Assembly (NCBI GenBank): GCA_029204225.1
Contig: CM055095.1
Location: 41,039,719-41,103,718, forward strand
Direction of reading: 5' to 3'
Length of the DNA stretch: 64,000 nucleotides
Source of the DNA: Diphasiastrum complanatum
Taxonomy: Eukaryota > Streptophyta > Lycopodiopsida > Lycopodiales > Lycopodiaceae
Positions 20,293 through 33,300 of this stretch are shown one piece after another. Position 1 is the first letter of the stretch; the number at the start of each line of letters is the position of its first letter. The notes beneath the pieces were generated by a model. It had not been told where the DNA came from. It ran no database searches and was given only the letters and a program-made list of their open reading frames with translations. Made by a program: the position numbers and the translations under genes.

Positions 20293-20660
20293 GTGTCATG
20301 TCCATGACCAGTACATAGGATTTAGTATACTCCTAGTCTTGGATACATGGTACTCCAGTGAAACAAGCTGTTAGTTATGCCATGTCATACTGGATGTGAC
20401 CCTGAAGTAACTAATATCCTTGTGAGGCCCATACCACACTAAATGGAGTTTAGACAAGGTATGAGACAATGTATGCATGTGTAGAGTTATCAATAACAAT
20501 TCTAGGAATAGTTGGTCCATGCTTAGGACTCTAATCTAGATGAATCTATGTATAGGAAACTTAGGGCTATGCATGGCTATGTGCCCAAGTTGCTTTTGGC
20601 TGTATATATTGGGTCCAAACTCGTCCTACTCCTCATTATGGTTGTGAATTCATTACAGGC
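20293..20660 (+). repeat. partial Gypsy LTR, first copy
   Basis: Starts TGTCATGTCCATGACCAG and matches 20662-21035 nearly throughout, ending at CAGGCTCT where the second copy begins. TATA-like TGTATATATT is at 20601-20610. Confidence 0.75.
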
Positions 20661-20661
20661 T

Positions 20662-21188
20662 CTATGTTATGTCCATGACCAGTACATATAGGATACAATA
20701 TACTCCTAGTCTTGGATACACGGTACTCCAATGAAACAAGCTCTTAGTTATGCCACGTCATACTGGACGTGATCCGAAAGTAACCAATATCCTTGTGAGG
20801 CCCAAAACACACTAAGTGGAGTTTAGACAAGGTACTGAGACAGTGTATGCATGTATAGAGTTATCAATAGCAATTCTATGAATAGTTGTCCATGCATAGG
20901 ACTCTATTCCAGGTGAATATATGTATAGGGAACATAGGACTATGCATGACTATGTGCCCAGGATGCATTAGGCCTTATATAAGAGGACCAAACTCACCCT
21001 ACTCCTCATCATGGTTCATGATTCATTGCCAGGCTCTCACTCTACATTCATGCTTTTTGTTCCTTGGCTTGGGGGTGAGGCTTCTAGAGATTGATTGGAT
21101 GCTTCTACTTGGTTGGGTGGTTTCTCTATAGTGTGTTATCCTTTTGTGTTTAGGATTTTTAAGCGGGATCTAAGGAGCTTCCTTATAG
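20662..21188 (+). repeat. Gypsy 5' LTR, second copy
   Basis: Starts TGTTATGTCCATGACCAG and ends just before the primer site at 21189, about 527 bp. The end reads ...CCTTATAG rather than CA. It contains a good TATA box (20976-20982). Confidence 0.75.
20976..20982 (+). promoter_or_regulatory. TATA box in Gypsy LTR
   Basis: TATATAA within GGCCTTATATAAGAGGACC, in an LTR and upstream of the primer site, fits the Pol II promoter of the element. Confidence 0.55.
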
Positions 21189-21200
21189 TGGTATCAGAGC
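21189..21200 (+). promoter_or_regulatory. primer-binding site, Gypsy element
   Basis: TGGTATCAGAGC follows the LTR immediately; initiator methionine tRNA type. Confidence 0.85.
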
Positions 21201-22299
21201 AAGGCTTACAAGCTTGGAGAGGTGGTGCTTTTCATTGGAGCTTGGTGGTATTCAACTAGTATTCTCATCCAAGGAGAGGAGCATGGTTGCAAGTTGGTGG
21301 ATCTTCTCAAATTCAATTTGCATGTTCCATGTCTCTCTCGAATTCATTGTGGTTTATGGAGAATTGTGCTAGGAAATCAATTTTGGTGTCTTTTTTGGAG
21401 TTTTAGCATGTGTAGCTCAAAACTAGTGAAGGATCTGAAATTTCTAGCAAGTTAACTCACTTTGGAATAGTTAAAATTCAGTTTGCATATTGGATCTTCC
21501 CATGTATTTGGATTCTAGGCTCTTTTGTGGCCAAATTTGGCTTGTTTTCCATGTTTTTGGCACAAGATGGAAGGTAAAATTCAACATCCAACAAAATCAG
21601 ATCAATTGATTGGTTGTACCTCTGTATTTTGGATTGCATGTGGATTTGGAAAATGTTCTTGCCATTAATTTCCAATTGTGCATGGTGAAAAAACCTAGAA
21701 AGGGCTAAAATTCATGATTTTTGCTTGTTTTTTCATGAAATTGGATGGTAGGAGGTTGTTGAACATTAATTGAGGCTAGGAAAAGATGAATCATAGTCTT
21801 TTGAAGCTGTCCTAGAAGTTAGAGCCAAGAATTCAAGTAATTGGGTTTGTAGAAAGTCAAAAAGTGTCAAAAATTGACCAATTTTGGTGAATTTTGGGGG
21901 ATGGATTTCTCTAAATCCATAAGGGGATCATTCTAAATTTTTTCCAGGATGATTTGTATTCCTTTTTACCTTTCCAAAAACATATTGGAACTGTAAATTG
22001 ACTGGTAGAGGCTTATGTTTCAATTCCATCAAGTTTGTAGCAATTTTGACTTCTAGAAACCAAGAATTCATGGTTCTCAGCCCATACTGCTTCATAGGAT
22101 CTGTGTGAGGGCTTTATGGAACTCTTAGAGACCATTTAAGACTATTTGGACCATCACTTTACAGCTTGGTTGAGTGTTTGCACGTTTTTTTTGGCAATTT
22201 GGTCTTGAAAAAGTGGGCCCTCCTACAGCTCATAATTTTATTTGACTTGGAACGTAAAAGTCCCGAAGCTCCAGTTTTGGTGCAAGGACACACATAATT
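21201..22299 (+). other. Gypsy leader and degraded gag region
   Basis: No zinc knuckle or capsid signature is readable. Frames are short and interrupted. The gag gene of this element is either lost or decayed beyond recognition. Confidence 0.45.
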
Positions 22300-24240
22300 A
22301 GTTAATTTTTATGTTATATACCTAGGTCGTACTAATTTAATTTTAGGTTACGAATGGTTATTTAGTAGATCGCCTTCTTTGTTGATTGATTTTATGCTCT
22401 CACTTTCAAGGAGGGTGATAAGGTAGTTACATTATTTGGTAGTAATTTTGTACGTCCGTTGGATCAGATTTCTACAGTTAATGAAATGGAAGCATTGGAT
22501 TATTCTCAGTGAAGTTTTTTCAATATGTGCTATTCCAGTTGTGGATGTTCCTGAAATGAATCTTAATGGTTGTGAATTCTCAGCAATTCTTAACTCAGTA
22601 AATTTAGATCATGAACAAGCAGTGAAAGAACAGATCATAAATGAATTTAGGGATGTTTTTCCATCTGAATTGCCTCATGGTTTACCACCGTCTAGGTCAA
22701 TAGACCACAAGATTGAGTTAATTCCAAGAAGTCAACCTGTCTCTAGACAATCATGTAGGTTCTCTCAAAAAGAGGAGACATAGATTTCAAATCAAATAGA
22801 AAACTATTTGAGGATGGGACATATACAACCTAGGATTACAAGGGCCTTAATAAAGTGACTATAAAGAATAGATATCCATTACCCAGGATGGATGACCTTG
22901 TAGTTCGCTTGGGTGGAGCACGATATTTCACCAAGATAGATCTCAGGACAGGGTACCATCAAATAAGAATTAAGTCAGAAGATGTCCAAAAGACATGATT
23001 TTGAGTGTTGGATTTGGTCATTATGAATTTCTAGTGTTGTCATTTGGATTAACAAAGGCTCCAGCAACGTTCCAACAAATATGAACAATTTATTTCATCC
23101 ATATTTGAGGTTTGTGATAGTATTCTAAGACGACATTCTCGTTTACAGTAAGTCCTTGGTGGAACACGTAGAACACTTAAAAGTCATCGTGATGAAGCTC
23201 CGTCAGGAGTTACTCTACGCTAAAGAGTCCAAGTGTGAATTCTTTAAGCAAGAGTTGCTTTATCTCGGTCATAAGGTCACAATAAATGGATCAAGATTGA
23301 CGAGGATAAAATCAAGATTGTGATTGAGTGGCCAATTCCGGAAACTGTTAGGCAGGTAAAGTCTTTTTTAGGTTTTACACTTTTTTTCAAAAGATTTATT
23401 GAGGATTATGCTAAGTTAGCAACACCGCTTAATAATCTGACAAAAGGAATTGTTAATAAAAAGAAAAAGAGGAATCAACCTAGTCACCTGTTGTTTGGAA
23501 TGAGGAATTGAATCAATGTTTTAAGAAACTTAAAACAATGATTGTTTTAGCTCCCATGTTACAAATTGCAAATATTGATTTACCTAACGTCGTGAGAACC
23601 AACGCAAGTGATGTTGCATTTGGAGCAGTTCTATTACAAATGGATAGGCCACTAGCATTTGGAAGCAAAAAATTCACTGGTCCTCAGTTGTGTTATACTA
23701 CGCAGGAAAAGGAATTGTTTGCTATAATCCATGCACTTAAAGCCTGGAGACACTACTTATATGGTAGTAAGTTTGTAGTGTATACGGATCACCAGCCTCT
23801 AAAGTATTTTTGTAATCATCATGATCTTTGGGGGAGAAAAGCTCGATGGGTTAAATTGATGCAAGAATTTGATCATGAAATCCGTTACATAAGGGACAGC
23901 TCTAATCAAGTTGTAGATGCTCTTAGTCGGATCAATGAACTGAACGAGTTGTCATTCACCCAGATTTCTACGGATCTATATCTTTCGCTGAGAGGAAAAT
24001 ATGAATTAGATTCCTATTTTGGTCACATTTGGAACATTGTTCAGACCGGAAGAAATGTGGACAGTGTTGAGTCAGAAACACAGGGGACTCAACTAACTAA
24101 GAAAGATAAGAAGATTGTGGAATAGTTCACCTTTTGAGATGGATTGCTATTTCAAAATGGAAAAGTTTGCGTACCTGGTGATGATGAGCTCAAACGGAAG
24201 ATTTTTTTTGAATGTCATGACATACCCTACCAGCACAACT
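22300..24240 (+). pseudogene. Gypsy pol: protease end, reverse transcriptase, RNase H
   Basis: In order: protease end with LGYEWLFSRSPSLLIDF (about 22340-22390); a linker with EFRDVFPSELPHGLPPSRSI and DHKIELIPRSQPVSRQS (22640-22760), typical before reverse transcriptase in chromovirus-type Gypsy; reverse transcriptase fragments such as [18 protein letters not shown] (about 22930-22985); VRQVKSFLGFTLFFKRFI at 23345-23400; then RNase H in a 205-codon frame (23508-24125) with RTNASDVAFGAVLLQ, YTTQEKELFAIIHALKAWRH, FVVYTDHQPLKYF and VDALSRI. An integrase start, NGKVCVPGDDELKRKIFF, is read only with frame changes at about 24150-24220, and the element ends there. Frame breaks occur near 22783, 22990-23320 and 23511. 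Confidence 0.85.
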
Positions 24241-24879
24241 CAACTTTGTCTTAATCTTTGTGCTTCCCATTGCTCTCATCATCCCTTTCACCTTCCGAAT
24301 TGCTATACTGTAAGCTCTATCTGTATATGCACTACCTATTGAGTTTCTGATGCTAGTTTATGAGACAAAAGATTTCAGCCCGCTTTATCTTCCATACTAA
24401 GAACAAAATTTGTTGTGTGGATGTGAAACTAAGTGGTGGCATTCTTGGTTATCATTATGTTTACCATGGCAAGCGCGTATCTCAGTACAATCTCCTCCCC
24501 CACATTTTCAATTTTTGGCGCTGATGTTATTAGTATAAGTAGGGCAGGGTTTGGCTATATCGGATGCATTCTGTTTTACCAAAAGTGACATGTTGATCCA
24601 TGTGCAGATTCATTTTACAAAATGCAATTAGACATTTTTTAATAAAGCTTGAAAGTATGTGCATTGGGAGGCTTGAAAGTTGAGTAGCAAGCTGTGAGAC
24701 TGCTAAAGCCTAATGATTAATCCCGCTTAAGCAGCAAGTTCTGAATCTTCCTATGAGCTCTCTTGCAGCCTTCAAAATTTGGTGTCTGGTCAATCATCAA
24801 CCATGCGATAGCTAGCTCGACGGCCCTTCTCAACAAGCTACAGTGGCCAGCCTATGTGCAACCGTTCTCATAAGTCATT
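24241..24879. other. non-coding stretch, nothing recognised
   Basis: Follows the abrupt end of the Gypsy pol. No gene, repeat or structural signal was identified. Confidence 0.4.
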
Positions 24880-25243
24880 GGTAAGCAATTTCAAGTCATA
24901 TGACCAAAAACTAGTCAAGCTCTTCTTGAAGTTAGGTGGATTTCCAGCATGTAATAAGGAAGTTAACTCACTCTTCTTGCCCTAAAATGAAACCCTAGCC
25001 TAGATCCTAAAGTTATGCTTGGTAGGTAGCTAGTTGGTCAAATTTTCACCTTAAACTAAGGTGTAGGTCCTATAAAGTAAGGATGACCACCAAATAGACA
25101 TGACCAACTCTCTTGACTTGACCTAACATACATTGGGAGTGGATTGCCACGTGGCATCTTGGACTCACATGTGTGGAACCCAATTATACACAATATTTAC
25201 GAAGTTCTACATGGCTAGATTTTCCAAATTAGGCTATTTTTCA
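24880..25243 (-). repeat. diverged Copia LTR remnant, inverted
   Basis: The reverse complement runs parallel with 19834-20260 and 58229-58851: it includes CATGTAATAAGGAAG, AAACCCTAGCCTAGATCC and CATGGCTAGATTTTCC on the plus strand. It is in opposite orientation to the remnant at 19834 and bounds, with it, the Gypsy segment between. Confidence 0.6.
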
Positions 25244-25249
25244 AATCCA

Positions 25250-26180
25250 ACATGTCTATGGTTGTGAGCTAACAAAGATGGAGATGGTTGCTTAGAAAGT
25301 GACAGTTGATACTTTGGTGGTGAGTATTCATGTGAGCTACATGGTCATATGCACATGTTGGTGATCTCCAATTTTGTGTCACATCATGTTGTGTTTTATC
25401 CATCATTCTTTGATAATTAGAATTTAGTTTATTGGTTAGATCTAGTGGGATTCTAGTCGCACCATAGGTGGATAGATTCTTGGGGTAATGTCAGTGGGTA
25501 AGGGGTACGTGTTGGTGATCAAGTGATACAAGGTACATGATTATGATAGAGCTATCCTACCTGGTATACTACATGTTGTGGGTGAGTTTCTAATCACAAT
25601 AGTGGACCTAGTGTGTATTTTCTTTGGTTTGTATGACATGATAGATGTGATGGTGAGATATATTTCTTGGTGAGAAGCCTATGTACTGGTCAAATCAGAG
25701 TTAGAAACATCAGAATATGTTTGGATGTAGGAGTCTCAAACTGACATTAGTATCTCAAGGAGATGTGCAAGCTATCCAGGCATAGCCTATGGTGAGGTTT
25801 GTGTACATTAATTCGTTGAGTGCTTGGTAGACTCTTGTGCTTGAATGGGGATCAGCCTTTAGGATTGGCTAGACAGGATGTTTGGAAAAAGAGGATTGGA
25901 GCAATGCTTTGTTTGGGAGATACATCAGAGATGAGGCTTTGAGTGCTCATTGGATCATGGAGATTTTTGGATGATGTATGTGGACATCTATTTGATATGC
26001 TTGGATGTGAGGGCATCTTCATTACAGGTGCAAGACATGATCAAAAATCTTAGAGACTAGTGGTGCAGTGGATCTACAGGTGGCACAGGTGTTGGTATGA
26101 TAGGATAGCACTTTTGGGTAGGACTTGATCATTTACTTGATGCTCTATATTCATGCTGATTTGCATGAGTGTGTGTGTGT
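25250..26180 (+). repeat. fragment of the non-coding LARD-like element
   Basis: Bases 25255-25490 correspond in order to the reverse complement of about 30335-30560 (GTTGTGAGC, GATGGAGATGGTTGCT, ATCCATCATT, GGTTAGATC, CTAGTTG/CGCAC CATAGGTGGA). Similarity weakens to the right. It is therefore a second, diverged copy of the element at 29537-34603 in the other relative orientation. No coding potential. Confidence 0.55.
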
Positions 26181-26934
26181 TTTTGAGCCTAAAAAATCTA
26201 AACAAAATTGTACATTATCACCACAATACCAAACATACAAATTAAAGTAAATCAAATTTGTATAGAGTCATCACAGTCAAACATATCATATTGACCAAAC
26301 CTAACAACTAACAAAAACTCTGAGTTGAGGAGAATATGCTCACCTACATCCATCCACAACAACAATCATGTTAGAACAAGGACATTATTGTGAGAACTAC
26401 AGGCGTCTACACATACTCTCAGTTGTTATCCATGTCACAACAAGTAGCCATTGCCAGGTTAGGTGACTCTAATTTTGTCCATATCATGAGTAAAAAGTTG
26501 GACATTGTTTCAACTTTACTCAAAGTTACAAAATTAGAAAGTCAACAATGTATAATCAGTGCTTGAAAGTCAACAATTACAAAAGTATGACTAAAGTAGA
26601 CAATTACATCCAGACTAGTTTTAAAGTAGAGTTCGAAACTATCTGCCACTACCCTTTTCAAAATGCTTATCGGAACACCATCCCTTTTTCTAAGTAACAA
26701 CTTAGAAAAATGTTTATTGCACTTTCGATTTCAAATTGTCAGGGCATTACCATCAACAAATAAGTATATATAGACTTTAACAAATAGGTCTAATCCAAGT
26801 CATATAACTAAACCCATCATACTATTTATATTAGAAATAGTCAAAGTGTAACCAAAGATTTAACCAAAAAGAAGTACACTTCAAAGGAAACCTCATTAAT
26901 GAAAGTTAAGCATCAACGAGTAGTAAAAATGCTT
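26181..26934. other. AT-rich non-coding stretch
   Basis: Contains a short GT run near 26170-26185. No gene or clear repeat boundary seen. Confidence 0.4.
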
Positions 26935-27237
26935 CTCTTTCCATGTGTGTATAGCTATATATAGCGGATCCATGTCTCATTAATGATCTTGGGTTCCCTC
27001 TGTATCAAAACCCCTACCAATAATGTGGACTAGATTCAATGTCTCCAGCATTCAAATTTGAATCTACCAAACTCGACCTCCTACTATTTTTCTCACTTTC
27101 TAAAAGTGGTAATTCAAATACATTTGAACAAAAATAACTTGAAAATGACAATCTCTAAGTCTAATATGAAAATTGGCCTCAATTTTAAAATAAACAGATA
27201 TGACCAAATTTAACTAAACTAGTTGAAATCTCTCACA
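26935..27237 (-). repeat. 3' LTR remnant of Copia element B1
   Basis: TGCTTCTCTTTCCATGTGTG through to ...TCTCTCACA matches the split LTR at 29410-29536 plus 34609-34789. The left part of the LTR, including the GA tract, is absent here. It is followed by a polypurine tract. Confidence 0.75.
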
Positions 27238-27247
27238 CTCCCTCTTC
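27238..27247 (-). promoter_or_regulatory. polypurine tract, Copia B1
   Basis: Minus-strand GAAGAGGGAG directly abuts the 3' LTR. The same tract is present at 49770-49779. Confidence 0.7.
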
Positions 27248-27249
27248 AA

Positions 27250-28830
27250 CTAGTTTTAGCATAGACTTTGAAAATATTCCAAGTGAAGTCCTATGCTTCA
27301 TAAACAATTCTTTTCCCAATGCTTTGGTGAAGATATCAGCTACACACTCCCTGGAAGAAACATGTTGAAGCTTCACCTCCTTTGCCATGATTTGCTCCCT
27401 CAATGCTTGCTCCTAGCATGAAAGATAGGATTGCTTGCCAAATTTTGGGCTGATAGGTCGTTAGAATAGATGATTGGGCTCCTTGAAAAATCCAGCAAGT
27501 GAACATCCTTGATCATCCTCTTGATCCATACCATCTCTTTTGTGCAATTAGTAAGTGCTTTATACTTGGCCTCATTAGATGACAATGAGATAGTGGCTTG
27601 TTTCTTTGACATCTATCACCTATGATAATACAATGTGCACTTATATAATTCCTATCCATTTGATTTCCAGCAAAGTCCGAATATGAAAATTCAAACAAGT
27701 TAGGTGATGATCCCTCATACAATATGTCAAAATCTTGAGTTCCCATGATGTATCTCAAAACTCTTTTCTCTAGCTTCCAATGCTCTTCACTAGGATCTTG
27801 CATAAATTGGCTTAATCTATTAACACAATAGCTTAGATATGGTCTTGTGGTGGTTAGATAGATAAGTGAACCAACTAGATTTCTATAGAGAGTAATGTCC
27901 TTGAAGGATCTTTCATTAACTCTTATAGTTAGCTTTACATTGGACTCCATAGGTTTATCACAAGACTTTGCATCTACCATATGAAATCTTTTTAGGATAG
28001 AATTAGCATACTTCTCTTGACAAATGAAAGTGAATGATCATACTCACTCATATCAAACCTTTGAGAGAGTAAAAAAGTGTTAAGATTAGCATGCCAACTT
28101 CATGGTGCTTGCTTAAGACCATACAATTTCTTTTGTAGAAGACACACATGATTTGGCATTGTAGATGAAATGTAGCTCTCGGGTTGCTCCGTGTACACTT
28201 CCTTCTCAATATCACCATTCAAAAAAGCATTTGTAATGTCCAATAGATCCCATTTATAAATATTAGCAAGAGAGATGATGACTCGAATGCACGGGTGCAA
28301 AGGCCTCATCATAGTCAATACCATATTCTTTTGCATATTCCTTGGCCACCAACCTTGCCTGATGCTTATTGATAGATACATATTGGTTAGTCTTCACTTT
28401 GAAGATCCATTTGCATTCAATAGATTTCTTGTCCTTAGGTAACTCCACCAATCTCCATGTTTCATTCTTCATAAGAGCTTGATACTCAAGATCCATTGCT
28501 TGGATTCACTCCTCTTTGTTCCTTGCTTCATCTACACATGTAGGTTCATCAAAAGAGTTAGGAAAGCAAAGTTTGTTTCAGTAATTACCTTTCTCATCAT
28601 ATGTGAGCCTTGAAGGTGTTTGTCCTTGATGTTCTCCTTGGCTTTTGACTTGATGAAGGTCCTTTATCATCACCATCTAAAGTAGGATTCATAACATGAA
28701 CATCATGATTGTTAGATCCATCCACATCATCATTACTTGAAGACACTTTTGGAATGTTCCCCTCACCAAAAATGGCATCTCTACCAATAATCACCTTATT
28801 GGTAGTAGGAATGTAAACCTTGTAGGCTTA
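27250..28830 (-). pseudogene. Copia B1 pol fragment, internal RT deletion
   Basis: Read right to left: integrase-RT linker GRDAIFGEGNIPKVSSSND with KPRRTSRTNTF; reverse transcriptase KNETWRLVELPKDKKSIECK, INKHQARLVAKEYAKEYGID, DITNAFLNGDIEKEVYTEQP and KKLYGLKQAP; then SEYDHSL followed by a jump to SILKRFHMVD-like and VDAKSCDKPMESNVKL (27980 onward). About 190 bases that in the B2 copy encode YVDDIILSGG are missing. RNase H continues with LVGSLIYLTTTRPYLSYCV, QDFDILYEGSSPNLFEFSYS, SDFAGNQMDR and SLSSNEAKYKALTNCTKEMV. Gag, protease and most of integrase are absent. Several stops and frame changes (near 27980, 28100, 28263) are present. Confidence 0.85.
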
Positions 28831-28854
28831 CTCACTTCACTATATTTTGGTTTA

Positions 28855-29536
<682 letters not shown>

Positions 29537-29957
29537 AGTTGAAATTCCAATAGAATCTAGTGCAGTATGCAGATCACATCACACAATCACCATAGCCACT
29601 CGTCACAAGCTCTCAAAGATGGCACAACAAGAGTTATATATATTACAAAGAACATTGTACATATAGGAAACACAACCTGCATAAAAGAGACAAGTCTCCT
29701 AAAATTGGCCTACCACCTATCAAACGGGCCCAATATGGCCAAATTTGACCGACAAACTTGGGACATGCCCCCAAGTATAGCATACACTGTATATAACTCT
29801 GTACAGGCTAACTTTTCCTACCAGTATGGCTACTCGACTAACCCAAGTAGCCAGCTACGAGATCAGTGCCCGACTGATATAATGATAGTGGGTCCCAAAC
29901 ACAACCATATATAGTAAACCAAATAAACTTGATAGTAATTACATCATCAAATTTAGT
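29537..29957 (-). repeat. LARD-like element, 3' LTR (partly lost)
   Basis: Starts AGTTGAAATTCC on the plus strand and follows 34129 onward through CATCACATTTAG-type sequence. The last 40-45 bases present in the right LTR are not found here, so the inner end is truncated or diverged. TATA-like minus-strand AGTTATATACAG is near 29787-29797. Confidence 0.75.
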
Positions 29958-30289
29958 AAGCTCAAATGTGAGATAAGTAAAGAAATACGAACTGTAGCAA
30001 TGTCTGGAGTGTCCAAAGATGCTATGCATATCCCTACTATCCTGTATTTGACTCACACTCAAGCACACTAACAAACCACCAGGTTTGACTCACAAAGTAT
30101 CATGCAAACACAATGCTCATACAAAGAGTCTATCACACTCTCGACCAACTGACTCATCCCCAGCCAACTTGAAACACAAGTGGACCACATGAGCGACATG
30201 GCTCAAGCTGAGGAAATCCCACTGCCACCATGAGACTTACATCCTCCATCTAGCTAGGCTGACATCCTATCAGACACTTTACAAGCACA

Positions 30290-30320
<31 letters not shown>

Positions 30321-33300
30321 TGCTTACTAGGAATTCCTCGTTGCCCAAGAATTTGTCCACCTATAGTGCAACTAGACTCCAATTGGATCTAACCAAAAGC
30401 TGCATCTTGCTTACCAAATAATGATGGATAGCAACAATATGTGAAACCAACTTGGAGACTACTGTGCATATAACTATGCAGCTCACTTGATCACTCGCCA
30501 AAGTATCGACTGTCACTCCTTGAGCAACCATCTCCATCCCTGTTGGCTCACAACCATGGGCATGTTGGATCCACAATACGCCATCATCTACTCCATGCCC
30601 TCAAGATATGTACCACCCCATGTATACTCCATGCCCCCTACCTCCAAGTAGGCCTGACCTGTCCCTAGGTCACCATATGATGCACCAGCTGAAGAACATT
30701 GTCTATACATCAAATGACATATCATACCTGAGCAACTGTAGCATCTCCCTAAGTGCCACCCCAATGGACTCGTCATCCACATACTATGCTCACCTGATGT
30801 CTCCGATCCTTGTCACCATCTTGCTAGACAAGCAGAACTCCAAAGCATCACCTGCTCTACTTGGCTCCTAGCATCTGCTCGCTCTCCCTGGCTATGTGCC
30901 ACCCAACACCATGTCAACGTAGGCATATTCTTGAGTCGCCGTTCAGGGGATCCCAAGACTAATATCTCTCTGATCGTACTAAGGTATATGGATCTGAGTG
31001 ACTTCCCCTAGGCTTTCCCATGATCTCACCACTTGAGAATCTGCACCATGGAGATTCCAACACCTGTGCCAAGCCTAAACTCCTGCAAATACAGCCAAAT
31101 GCATGAAAGCTATAGGTAGCTTATCCACACCCGTGATGGTAGATGCCTCACCATCGATGCCAATGTCCAAAACTGGCCCCATGTTATAATGTCATCTTGT
31201 ACTCCCAAATGAGCACACCATGAAGTCTTCTCCATCAGTGTCCACTCTAGTAGATCACTAGCAAAACACTCACCAAAGTGTTTGCCCTCCAATCACACCC
31301 CGTGCGATCTCCATCAGCTCTCTAACCTAGAGCTGGCTCTCAAAGCTTCATGCTTTGCCCATTTGCGTTTGCAGCTTCCTGATTCCATCATGAATCCCAC
31401 CTGTAAGTCCTATCCATGCCAATGACTCAAGTCCAATATGAAATAGCTACTCCTTGATGATCATCCCATGTCATCCTACAATGCTATTCCTACCAGGTAT
31501 CCCAATGCCATCCCTGATCACAAAGATCTGAGCATCTACCCTGTAGTGCCCACTTGTATTCCCCCAAACTAGCTCCAAGCTGCTCTTGTGAATGGTTCCA
31601 AACCACTCTCTGAGAATACACTGAGATGTGAACTCCAAAGCCACCATCAAGTCCCTCACATGACTATGCATGCCAATATTCCTCTAAGTGAACCTTTGAG
31701 ATCTTCCATGGCCAAAACCAAACGATCTGCACCTTGTCATCACTGGAATATGCATACCTGATGTGGCAAATTGACTTGACTTACCCAGAATAGGTAGTTG
31801 AAGTGTATCTCCTCAATGACAAACCTGATACACTGCTTTACATCTAAAATGCTTGATCAAAATTGACTTACTGATGGCAAAATTTCAAAATCATCACACT
31901 TACCACTCACCAAGAGCATCCAAAGTGTGATTATTGACCTGTTCTTCATCCTCCATGTGTCCCACACATAGCTCGTCCAATGCAAGTCCGCTATCTTGCC
32001 CAATGGCTTCCAACTGGTACCACCTCGCGCTTCCATCATCCGTGACCGCCAAAATGTGTGTACCTCCAAGCTAGCCCATATTTCTCTCCAAATGAGAAAT
32101 TTCCAAGCTACAGATGTGTGTGACAATGTGGCTATCACCTGACTCGACACTGTCACTGCCGATCATGCCTGTGAGAGCGTTCCCTCCAAAATGCCACTTG
32201 ATGTTGGTTGGTTTGAACCCAAGAGTTGAACCTGATCACAAGAATTTTTCACCTGTAACCAGGATACCATGCCTACCTCTCACCTGTGATTGCTTGCCTC
32301 TCAAAATTGTCGCCAATGATGAGTAGTCACGATTCCAAACTACACTTTTGTCGCCAATACTAGCTTTCTCCACACAATTCTGTTACCATTTGCCAATACT
32401 AGCTTTCTCCACACAATTCCACTACCATTCGCCCCCATACTGCATTTACCACTTCCAAACACCCTCTTACCCTATCAGGAGTAAGTAATAATGACTTAGA
32501 AGTGACTATGCCTCATTGTACTGCCCTGTAGCAGGTTTCACTAGCCAAAAATTGCCCTAATTTGGCCCTACGGTATCCAAATGGCAAATGTAGCCCATCA
32601 CTAGGTCACCCGCACTCCGCTCAATAAAATGGTGATGAAAACTCCCCAAAACGCCTTTCTCACTACTCTGCGACGTTGCTATGTCCATTGGCTTTGAGCA
32701 GCCAATTTCAGAGGTCATTTTGGCCCAAGGATGGCCAAGAAAGATGGCCTCTAGCCCTAGTTAGGCCCTTTCCAAAAAATGACCTACAAATTTGAACTAT
32801 TTCTTTGTATTGAAGTTTCTTAACGAAGAAATGGCAATAATGCCCTTTGGGTCCTATTTATGCTTTCAACCTAAAATTTTTTAAAGAAAAGAAGGTCCTT
32901 TTTCTCTTTTATTTCTTCAGGGCCATTTTCAACCTTATCTCAATGGCTCTTTCTGATTTGAAGGCACATAATCTTCTCATCAAGACCGTTGAGCTTGAAC
33001 TTTCACAATCTAGTGGCTGCGCATGATTAGGCAAGCTGAAAACGGCTCATCCAGCTACTGGCACCCCTTGTTACACTACATGCACCTCCTTGTTGGCCGC
33101 GCACGAGCGCCTGCGAGCTCCCCTTCACCTCTCTCTTCATGCTTTCCTCCATAGCTATGGCAGAAGGGTTTCAATTGCTACAAAGAATTGATCCATCGTG
33201 CTCTCTCCTGGCCACGGCTACTCACGGCCTCCTGGCTACTGAATCCCCTCACTAGGGTGCCCTCGTGTACAAGTTTACAACTTCAAAAAGGCTTGCCTCC

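Noticed and set aside
22300-24240. Endogenous pararetrovirus
   Set aside because: LTR, primer site and Gypsy-type linker point to a Ty3/Gypsy retrotransposon; no movement protein or coat motif seen.
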